Assembly: GCF_036370855.1 (NCBI RefSeq)
Contig: NC_088098.1
Coordinates: 38,629,981-38,693,980, forward strand
From: Dromaius novaehollandiae
Lineage: Eukaryota > Chordata > Aves > Casuariiformes > Dromaiidae
Direction of reading: 5' to 3'
DNA: 64,000 nt
A program made the position numbers and the translations under genes. Positions 54,801 through 64,000 of the stretch are shown here, one piece after another. Position 1 is the stretch's first letter; every line of letters starts with the position of its first letter. The notes under the pieces are model-generated. The model had not been told where the DNA came from, ran no database searches, and worked only from the letters and a program-made list of their open reading frames with translations.

Positions 54801-56014
54801 TGCCTATTAGATTCAACTGTGTCCACTTCAAACACCTAGCAAGCTCAAAATGGAAAGAAGACCTATTTCAGCAGGGCAAAGAGTTAAATTCATAAAGAAG
54901 AGTGAAGCACAGATGTCTGCTTGCTAGCGCCACTGTGAATTATGACGGTCTTCCCAGAAGGACCGCGTGGGCACTGTCCCACAGGAGCAGACGGGGCCAA
55001 AGCTGCCATGGAGAGATGAACAAAAGACAGGGCATCCCTCTCTGAGGGTGCTCAAAGTGCCAGTTTCACCTAGATCTCCTCACCATCCTCAAGATGCTCC
55101 TGACAGCAAGTAATGTGGGCTGTCCCAGTCACTCTGCACAACAGGCTGCGGTGGAACCATTTGGTTTTGGTAGGGAGAGCTAGAAGCAGAGATGGGACAT
55201 CTCAGCCAGAGACTCTCAGTAAAGGCAGCCTGTGCTACTATTAGCCACGGAGGTTAAAAGGCGGTACTTACCCTTACAGTGACACTGACTGCTTATAATA
55301 CTGGGCTGATGTGTGTTCCTCTGAAAACGACTTCTACTCTTCCTTCCCTCTGCACTCCACTCTCTTACCTCTGCCTTTCCCTTACTACAATTATTTTAAA
55401 CAATTTGAGGCAAAAGATGCATAAATTGTCACTGAGTGGATGCATCTTTCAGAACATATCAGTTTGAAACATCCCTCATTCTCTTTTGAACACCTTCCAG
55501 TATCTCATTAAACACAGTGAAGGGGGTTATGCTCCCAGTCAGGAGCCTGACAGCGCATGGGCAATGAACTGTACCCTACCGTTTTATGAAGTCAGGATCC
55601 CTGCAGTGGAAGGACTGAAGCCTTCATCAAATGGTCACTGATCTGACTCTGAAAGCACAGAGCCCTTCCACATTTGGCCTCCACAGTAGGCTCTCACACT
55701 GGTTTTTTTCACATTCTTTTCTCTCGCTATCTCTTCCTTTCTCCCTCCTTTTCTCCCTCCCATACATGCCCACTGAAAAAATATGCTGGAAGAAACAAAG
55801 TAAAGGCAATACAGACGATTTATGTGAGGCACGGTGCATCAGAAGAACTCACTGGAGCAAAAAGACTCTCTGGCTCTGGAAGAGGTCAGCCCGCTATTTC
55901 AAGCGCTGTCATTGTTCCCAGAGACACATTATTGCTGGCGGTACGAATGCAGGGTGCTCGTGCATGTACCGCTTTACGCGATGGAGAGAGCGAGGCTTCT
56001 AATTCCATTTAAGC
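51856..56014. other. Intergenic, no gene seen
   Basis: Unique DNA. A small perfect hairpin (GCAGTGC-ATTA-GCACTGC) sits at 54570-54587. Nothing else was recognised. Confidence 0.5.
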
Positions 56015-56090
56015 TGTAATGGAGTTTGGGCACCTAACTCTCTTAAATCCTTTTGTGAATCCCAACTTAAATGTTTTTGATGATAAGTAA
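56015..56090. repeat. Old amniote repeat fragment
   Basis: GGAGTTTGGGCACCTAACTC, TCTTAAATCCTTTTGTGAATC and CCAACTTAAATG match the same class of element as the 51.7 kb copy (GGAGTTAGGCACCTAACTCC..TTTGAAAATCCCAGCC). Confidence 0.45.
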
Positions 56091-57747
56091 GAAAAATCTT
56101 TCATGTCAGTAAAGCACATCTGTATTGGTTCTTAGAATATGCCAATACCGTAAATCACAACACATCCAATTAACACCAAGTGCCAGGAGATGTGATGCCT
56201 TTTCCCCCTCCTGCATTGACCCAGGGGTGCTGTATGCGGTGTCTATATGTGAGAGAAGGAAGGCTGAGTGAAAGCAAGCTTTGAATTTTGTCCTACAAGC
56301 ACAAAGAAGAGAAGAGACATTTGCCCTCTTCAAAGCCCTTTGAGACCCTGGATCCTCTGGAAAGTGCACGGCACAGGCTGCACACATCCACCCTGTATAC
56401 TCTGCAGCAAAAGGCACCTGCAGCACCACGAGCAGCGGGTGACCCCGGACTGGGGGTCCCGGCCAGGCTTGCTGCTGAGCGAACGCAAGGCTTGCTCACA
56501 CCCGTGGTTGCAAGCGACAGGTAAGAGCTTCTGCAGCATCAGCTGAACTCACAGACTAACTGAAATTAAACCTACATTTGCTGCCTGAAACCTGAGCAAG
56601 GTAAATAGCCCCATGGCTGAGGCACCTGAAGCAACTCAGAAGTCCCAAGTGCAACTCTTCAGTTTGCTCCTGCCTCTTCACGGCTGGAAAATTCACTTCA
56701 CGAAGTTAGTCAGCCCCTGCCTGTGGCCCCCACAGGTCTCGGTAGGATATAATCTGAGCACTGGTAACGTCAGTGCTCCTAACTCCCCTGTGTTTCTATT
56801 TCATACCTTTACACTGGAATTACACTCCTTTTCTCCCTATAAGGCTCTTTGTCTACTTACCGGGAGCATTTCAGTTTGTTTTTTTTTTATGACTAGCACT
56901 TAGAAACCCACTATAAAAAAATACAAAAACACAACTGAGGGTGTACTGAAATAAAATGCAGTGAGACATTTTATGCTACAGGATGCATCATCCACCTCCT
57001 TCTTTTCTTATGTTTTTCTATATGCATAACACAGAGGCAATATTACTTCATACCTCTCAAATATGTTTGAAGACCTGAGGCAACTTTACCAATATTAGTT
57101 ACTCTGATAGCAGCTCTGAATATAAGGCAATGATGACACAGGGAATTGGTGACAGGGCTGAGAAAAGAATCCCATTTCCCCAGGGAGCAGGCTGTCCTGG
57201 AACACCCCTATCAGCTTTCTCCCAGGTTTCAAAAATGAGGTTTTTGCACGTTACTTTGAGCTCATACCCATTATTAAAGCACTGTGAAAGAATGCAGAGA
57301 AGAATACAGAAAGTGTTGCAGTCACGGGTTTATTTTGTTCTGCTCCGTGGTAAGACACAATGATCATTTGGAAGAGCCAAAAAATTGTCTTGCTGGAACA
57401 AAGGAAGAAAAGCAAATATTTCTCTCTGTTACCTGCAAGCCAGCAGCAACTGAGCTGTGAGCCATGAAGCAGAAGAATGAGTACAGCAGCAATAGCACTC
57501 CTATAGGGGCCTGGGTCCCTATAGCTATACCAGTCACCATTGGCAACCACTGCAGTGAAGGCTGAATATCACCAGCGACAGAGGAAAAATGGAGGAATCT
57601 TTTGCTTTTTTAAAGTAGCTAAACGTAGTGGAATACAGAAGCCTATATAGAGTCTATTGTTTTTATTCTTCCACTTTTTTTGATTTAGGTACCCTGATTC
57701 ATACTTTATAACTGCTGGAAAATAGGAGCAAATGCTTTATGCCCAGC
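56091..57747. other. Intergenic, no gene seen
   Basis: Unique DNA with a short GC-rich segment at 56330-56520. No supported feature. Confidence 0.5.
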
Positions 57748-57856
57748 AAAAAAAAAAAAAAAAGAAAAAAAAAAAAAAGAAAAGAAAGAAAGAAAAAAAA
57801 AAAGAAAAAAGAAAGAAAGAAAAAAAAAAGAAAAAAGAAAGAAAGAAAAGAAAAAG
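57748..57856. repeat. Poly-purine (GAAA)n tract, 109 bp
   Basis: The plus strand is exclusively A and G for 109 bp. A longer internal unit of two GAAA repeats plus a long A run is seen twice (around 57782 and 57811). The lysine-rich frame it creates is an artefact. Confidence 0.95.
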
Positions 57857-59739
57857 ATTTCTGTTCTTCTCCGGTAGCATATGGACTCTGTTTCTAACCC
57901 TAACAGCTCACAACATAGCTGACCTTGAGCTTGTCACTTGACTAGGCCCACCCTCCTGGGGAAAAAAAAAAAAAATCTGCATTTTGGAGAGCAAACATTG
58001 CAAGCGGTTTAACATAAATGGCAGGGTTTCCAGGCGCTCTGAAGCCTGGCATGCAAATCCCGCTCGCGGAGGAGACAGATTGCTGGGCAGGGTGCAGCCG
58101 ACACATTTGAGAGTTTGCGATTAATGCAATTGTAACATTGATCCACATTTTATCACGGGCTATTACCACCCCACATGCTGCCCAGCACATGCACAGGCAC
58201 AACCTTTTTATATGTAAAGAAGCTGCCTATAGCTAAGTACCCCAATACACTGAAGCCTTTGATACTTTTTGTCCTTGATTTAGCCCAACCCCTTTCCTCC
58301 AACTTTACCATATTTTATAAATGGTGCATTTTTGTCTCTGGCAACAAGCCTTGGTGCTGGAGAAGTGAGGAACTTCCTTGTACACAGCTGCAAGCAGCAG
58401 CCACGGTTCTGTCAACAGAATTGGTTTAATTATGGAGTCTGGAAAATATTTCTTCTGGAGAGTCTCATCCCTTTTCCCAGATCAATCAGTATATGATAAA
58501 TATTCAGACTGCTGGATGCTCATAGTGGCTAACAGAAGCCATTCACTAACCTTATGTACAAACTTCCATTGTTAACTTTTATTTTGTTTTGAAATACATA
58601 ATGAGGGAGTCAGAGATTAGACTGTTCCTCTGAAAGGTTACACAGGATATAACAATATTAGTGTAGAGTATAAAAACATTCCTCCCCAAGTGCTCCATCT
58701 CAGACACACTAGCTACACGTTCTTTAATACATACACTTATTTTTATTTCTCAGTAGAGAACACTGTTTAGCTTTGAGAGGAAAGTGAGATGTTGTTTTTT
58801 TCCTTTTTAAATGCAGAAGACTTACTAATTGTATAAGCTGGTTACTTTAACACATTTGCAAATAAACTCAGGACCGCACCTAGCAGGGGCCTGAGATTCT
58901 CTTTTCTAGTCACTCACACTTTTTTCATCGTAGTACCAGATTTACTGGAACTATGGATCTGTTGTAGCTTATCCTGATAGTCATTTAAGAATTTTTCTAT
59001 CCTTCTATTCTTCTGAGGTGCAAGAGATCCTTATGCTTCGAGGGCTGCCAATTTTAGTTTATACAAATACCCTCGTCATTGGTAGCAACAGCAGATTCTG
59101 TGCTGTACTGTGATTGCATGGAGGAGACACTGAGCTGGTTAGATGGTATCACTGCTGGTACGTGACCACATCTTGAAAACTCTCTTCTATTTAGTAGAAG
59201 TGACATTACCTGCATAATCATATTCTTAGGTTAGAATGTCAAAACCCCATTTTGTTGCTTTAAAAAATACCAGGCTAAATGGGCTTTTTGTTTTGAAAAA
59301 GTTGAGCTGTGCCTGTTGTTAAGAACTTGGCTTTCCCACTTACTTAAGGGCAATTTCTCTGTAGATCAAATGACCAAGCTGTGATAGAGGGTGAAGGAAA
59401 CCACTGCACATACGTGAAAAGCTAAGCAAGGTGTCTGCTACTGCTACTTTGTGTGTTTAAGTTAGCTAAGGAGGAATGACGTTTTCAACTTAGAGACTAT
59501 CGCTGCCCATTCTAATAGACAGTGATGAAAGTGGAGGAAACAGCAGTGCCAGTGTTATTCCAGGTTGAAAAAGAAGTCAAAGCCACTGAAACTGGCAACC
59601 TTGTTTTCAAGTCATTGATGTTAATGGGATCTGATAACATGAAAACCACTTCTTCTTTGGTTCAAAATATCTACTGATACAGTGGTCCAGATTGGCTTCA
59701 TGAAAAAGATGTGATGTCAGACTACAACTGAAAAATAGT
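57857..59739. other. Intergenic, no gene seen
   Basis: Unique AT-rich DNA. No repeat, RNA gene or coding frame was recognised. Confidence 0.5.
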
Positions 59740-59835
59740 TGCAAGGACCTGCTCCCATCGGCCTGATTCCAGCAAAACGCCACTGATTTTGGCATGGTTC
59801 TTGCCTGCATAAGAGAGACACAAGCATCTATCTGC
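59740..59835. repeat. Old amniote repeat fragment
   Basis: GGCCTGATTCCAGCAAAACG, CCACTGATTTTGGCATGGTT and CTTGCCTGCATAAGAG resemble a sauropsid motif with CAAAACTCCCATTGACTTCAATGG and TTTGCCTGAGTAAG. It is diverged and its ends are uncertain. Confidence 0.38.
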
Positions 59836-61350
59836 AAGACAGATGTGTTCACTGTCAGTGAGCTATATTTGATCTGTACGATTTTTGCAATAGTGGTTTC
59901 CACCCCCCACATTTTATAAGTGTTCCCTCACAGCCTGGCATTATTGGTTAACTTGTGGGAGAAACAGGACATTCAGAGACGCACACTTTTTTCCTCTTTG
60001 TCTATGCAAACTCTTTTCAAAGCACCTTGCTCTCCGCTGAGCTGACTACAAAACTAGAGAAACCATAAAATGGAATGAGAAGAAAGAACAAAGCAAGAAC
60101 AGAAAAAAAAAGGGATTAAAAATGTCATTCGTCTATAAAAGTGAAACGTCTCTCTAGGGTCTGTACCACAAGAAGCTCGTGGTAAGCAGGTAGAAGTAAC
60201 TTTTGCATGCACTCCCACAGAAGTTTACCATTATGAATAAGGGAAACGCTTTAGTTAGATTTCTAGAGTATTTTTCATGTGTCATTGTCATCAGCAAATT
60301 TGGCAATAACCTGAATCATGTGTTGGCCTTGAATTATTTTGCCTCTCCCAAGCCTGCATTGGGCTGCATAGCTCCTCATTATGAATGCAAACAACACATC
60401 ATACTGCATTGGCAGTAGCTGCCTTGTTGATAGGGTGGTAAATGCACATCACTATGCCCCCCAAAACAAAACAGAGAGATTAGAAGACAGCTGTTGGGGG
60501 AGTGGAGATGATGGGGCGGAAAGAGGACACTCCCAAAGCAAATATCCTTCTGCATCATGGTTCAAACCAAAATAAACCAAACTAAAAATAGCGAGAACTG
60601 AAGGGATAGTCACTGCCTCTGAAATGTGAGTCAGAGCATGCTAAAGAATAGGACAGGTGGTGCAGCACACGGACAAAAGGCTGTTTACCTTGCACTGAGA
60701 GGCGCTGTCCTGAGGCATTGCTCCCCCAAATTCTCACCTCCATCCCTGGGGTGCAGACCTGGCCAGGAGGGACTGAGCTTTTCAGCCCCTCTCACATCTT
60801 CTGTCACTCTCTCTGGACCATGGAGAAGCTCCAGCAGTCACAGTCGATATTAAACCTCCTGTGGTCCCTCCTTTTCACTTGCTCCATTGACAGAGCCCCT
60901 GCCTCCCTACCACACTGCCCAGCAAGGCCACAGCCCTGCTCTCTTTGGGTTTTCCATTTTAAAAGGCTGTTGCTGTGCAGTTCCTGGGTGCTGCGTGTTG
61001 GACCGCGGGGCAGCTGGCATAGCCAAATTTGCTGGGGAGGCGACCAAAGAAATCAGAGAGTCACAGTGGCTGGGGTCTACCTGCATACATAGCTCATGTG
61101 TATAATCTCAAGAGAAAAGAGAGATGATTTAATCCAATTCTGTGTTATAGTATCTCATGTAGTATATTTCAGATAATTTTTTTCACAGCCTTGACAATAA
61201 AAAAGGCAGTATCTTGGTCATCTGTTACCATCTTGAGCCCTGACTTGCCTTAAACTCTGCAGCAGAGTATACAGCTTAGGAGGCCAAAGCGTGGTCTAGC
61301 AATACCTAGAAGGACACCGTGGGGTCTGCTGCTGCCACTCTTAGCCAAGC
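59836..61350. other. Intergenic, no gene seen
   Basis: Unique DNA. A short stretch near 60285-60320 (GTCATCAGCAAATTTGGCAA) recalls an antisense CR1 3' segment but is too short to call. Confidence 0.45.
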
Positions 61351-61880
61351 TGTCACGACAAGAGCTGATGCATTGGTTAGGAGTGAGACAGCTGGGAAAA
61401 ACGTCAGAATGCAAAACAAATAAGAGGGATGTGAAAGTTCAGCCTGGACTACATGGGCCTTTGTACCATGTTCAGCCTGGTTCGGTCACTTGGTTCTGCA
61501 GGCCAAGAAATCTGTGCTCTTGGCTCTAGCTAAGGTGAGGAGAGAGACTGAGTACTAGGAAGTGCTGAAACCGAAGAAGAACCTGGGACCAGGCATGACT
61601 TGCTCATAGGGAAAAATGCTGAAAATAAGAAACATCTCTAAAAATGGGCTCCTATGAACAGAATTTGTTCTGAAATCACCAGGATGGGCCCCAAGGATGT
61701 TTAGACTGGAACCAATCTCTATAAAAGCGAAGGCCACACAGAAGACAGACAGTTGTCGCAATTGCTCATACCATCAGTCAACGACATCTACAGCTGAGCA
61801 CACCATCCCTTTCCCGGGCAGAATAAATGAATGACTTTATTCTCTGGTGAAGTAAATTCAACGAGGTATAAACCCTAACA
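61351..61880 (+). mobile_element. Candidate solo LTR of an endogenous retrovirus
   Basis: A promoter-like order is seen on the plus strand: CCAAT at 61712-61716, TATAAAAG at 61720-61727, about 95 bp of R-like sequence, then the poly-A signal AATAAA at 61822-61827 followed by a T/G-rich stretch, ending CCTAACA at 61880. The left end could be TGTCACG at 61351 or TGTGAAAG at 61430; both give TG..CA ends. Flanking target duplications are imperfect (AAGC versus GAGC with the first choice). No internal viral genes are present. Family not determined. Confidence 0.45.
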
Positions 61881-61990
61881 GAGCTGCGGGCTGCGGCTGT
61901 CTCCCCATTCCAGATAACAACAAACAACAACTGTGTGAGAGCTCACAGGCTCTGTGCAGAGGGAGTGCAGACTCATCACCTCATCTTTAA

Positions 61991-62043
61991 TTTAATGAAG
62001 AGACACCTTATTTTTCTCTCCCACTTTTAATGAAGAGACACCT
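61991..62043 (+). repeat. Local tandem duplication, 35-bp period
   Basis: TTTAATGAAGAGACACCT occurs exactly at 61991-62008 and again at 62026-62043, separated by a pyrimidine-rich spacer. Confidence 0.9.
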
Positions 62044-62539
62044 CCTCTCCTTTAATACCGTGTACATGTGAATGTGGATGTACATTGCATGAGTATAGAG
62101 TTTGCATGAGTTCCTAGAATCAAATGTCAAGATGCCATCAAAATAGCCGTTAGCTTCTGGATTAAAAAGTAGTATTATTCAAAAGCTGCTACAGACATTG
62201 ATTGATTCACTGCTGAGTTAAGCTCGTGTTATTTTGCAAAAAGACGAAACAGACCAGAACGAGAAAAATACGTGACAGAGAACGTTAAAGTGGAGCTATT
62301 GACTACTCTCATAGCTCTCTTATCACAAAGCAAATTGTGGTCTTCAGGGACCCGGCAAACACCTTCCACAAGGGGCAAAGAAACCTGACTGGTGCCAATA
62401 CCCTGTCGGTGCTCACATTAATGGAGTGTCTCACTGAGCTGGTGCAGAGAGAGCACTGCATGGGATGGCGTGCTGGTGGGCTCGAACCCAGAGGAAGCTC
62501 ACTCCACCTTAAATTCTCTGAAGACAAACTAATACAATG

Positions 62540-62760
62540 TAATTGCTTCTAGTGTTAACCTCGTGATTTGATTTCATTACATGCTTGACGAATTTACTGG
62601 CTGGATAATTTGAACCCATTGATTTATTGATTCTGGCTTAATTACAACCTTAATGTTATCATTGCATTGTTCCATTTTTAATTAGCTCAGTAGCACTGCA
62701 GTAAGGGAGCTCAACAGTCATGCCTATGTGTTTATCTGCCTGCTTATACTTAGTAATAAA
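62540..62760. promoter_or_regulatory. Candidate conserved non-coding element
   Basis: Unique AT-rich block with GGCTTAATTACAACCTTAAT, ATTGCATTGTTCC and TTTTTAATTAGCTCAGTAGC. Homeodomain and POU/SOX-type cores are dense. This is inferred from texture only. Confidence 0.27.
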
Positions 62761-64000
62761 ATGCAGGAAAAGTATGTGATAACAGATATTTAGAATCCCA
62801 ACCACTGGGAAGGAAAACCATAACAGATGCTAGTTTTGTTTGGCTTTTTTCCCCTAAGTAACTCGCATAAGACACAAAATACCGCCTCTCCCACACAGAT
62901 GATGAGCTCCACTGACCAAAGGAGCCAATGACAAATTTTTTGACAAGCCACTACAACTTTATGCTATATCAAGGCAGCACTGATTTTCCTGGGTTAAAAA
63001 AAAAAGGAACAAAAACGAAAAAGACAAAGATGAAGAAAACTCAACAGGAGAAAATACTCTCAGGCAAATATTGCACAAAACATGCCACTTTCACAGAAGT
63101 GCTATTAAAAAAAGAAAGGGGGAACAGTTCCTGAGGATTCAGAAATTTTCTTTGCTTCGGGTCTTGACAAAGGAGAGGGTCTGGACACGGAGAGGGAGAA
63201 AAGCACAAGGTAGATGACCGTACCACAGCCATTTCAGCTGTACTGCTGGGCTTTAAGGGGCATCTGCGCGATGCTCGGCGCTTTCCCACATCAGTGGGAG
63301 CACTTTCACTTTCCCTGACAGCGCACAGGCCATATCCTCTGACCTGATGCCTCTGGGCCGTTTATTGCTGGCTGCCTTTGCTTACTACAGTGCCAGCGCC
63401 AGCCGCTCCAGCTCACTCCCCGGCCCTGTGTGCTAGTCGCTGTGAAGAGAGGAGACTGGTGCTCTCCTCCGACTGTTGTCACAGGGATGAAATATCAGCC
63501 ACTGAATGCCTCATATACTCCACGAATTGGGGAAGTTCATCGTGCTGCTTTGATCTTTTCATTATTCCACAGAGTCATTGCCTGACTGTTCAACCCCTGC
63601 CCGACAGCTTGGATCATTAGAAAGAGGGATATTAATGCATTTAATGCATATACATGATCAGAATGCTGACTGTTGACAAGGTCAAAGAAAAATAATGAAA
63701 TGCCATAATTAACAAAATATATTGGCCATTAAAATATGATGCTTCATTCTCTTGACAGAGACACTAACAAGAAAAAATGACCTTACTAAAAGTCTTCATG
63801 TTCCTGTAATGGAGAGGCAGAGTTTTCACGGCGCCTCCGGACGCAGGTTCCAGCTTGCAGACCTGCTCTGAGAGATGCTTTCTCCTGAGCACCACAGCCC
63901 GGCAAACTCCATGCAGGCAGCGCGATGCTGAACTGGAGAGCTGGAGGACACTGCTGAAAGGTCTGTTCCATTAGGGATCCTTGTTTTAAACCAAAAATAA
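62761..64000. other. Intergenic, no gene seen
   Basis: Unique DNA to the window edge. No supported coding, RNA or repeat feature. PHLDA1, the expected next gene in this direction, is not reached. Confidence 0.5.

Noticed and set aside
57732..57941. Lysine-rich 69-codon frame
   Set aside because: It is a translation of the (GAAA)n purine tract.
60285..60320. Possible CR1 antisense fragment
   Set aside because: Similarity covers only about 20-30 bp and the following sequence does not continue the CR1 order.
62475..62494. tRNA T-arm-like sequence (minus strand GGGTTCGAGCCC)
   Set aside because: The stem and loop spacing do not fit a T arm, and no A box or cloverleaf can be drawn around it.

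Overview
The window is vertebrate nuclear DNA, most likely from a bird. The one protein gene is split by eight short GT-AG introns. The interspersed repeats I recognise are decayed CR1-type LINE fragments, one MIR-like SINE, several very old short amniote repeats and one candidate LTR. The gene is compact, with introns of 88 to 778 bp, and I see no young repeats. That fits an avian genome better than a mammal; a crocodilian or turtle cannot be excluded by eye.

Left edge (1-3845, minus strand): the 5' nine coding exons of KRR1, the KH-domain factor of the small-subunit (SSU) processome. The reading frame is open across all nine exons and all eight introns inside the window, giving about 329 residues before the gene runs off position 1. 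The last ~50 residues should lie to the left. Its promoter is a CpG island (about 3570-4375) with an ETS-type CCGGAAG site close to the start codon. Just upstream stand five evenly spaced (~41 bp) copies of a ZNF143/Staf-like element. This tandem array (3901-4085) is the most distinctive regulatory structure in the window.

Rest of the window (about 4.4-64 kb): I found no protein-coding gene. Open frames there are short, have no recognisable domain, and the longest lie in GC-rich patches where stops are rare. In human the 5' side of KRR1 faces a large gene desert ending at PHLDA1. By inference this window is the avian counterpart of the KRR1-proximal part of that desert. It contains four CR1 fragments, the SINE, old palindromic repeats, a candidate solo LTR near the right end (about 61351-61880), many simple-sequence tracts and several CpG/GC-rich patches. 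The strongest patches are at 33445-34060 and 34440-34700. Several TAAT-rich unique blocks resemble conserved non-coding elements. Promoters of unannotated non-coding RNAs are possible in the CpG patches but cannot be shown from sequence alone.

I did not find a new multi-gene system. The items most worth following are the ZNF143-like promoter array, the orphan CpG island pair, and the candidate enhancer blocks.
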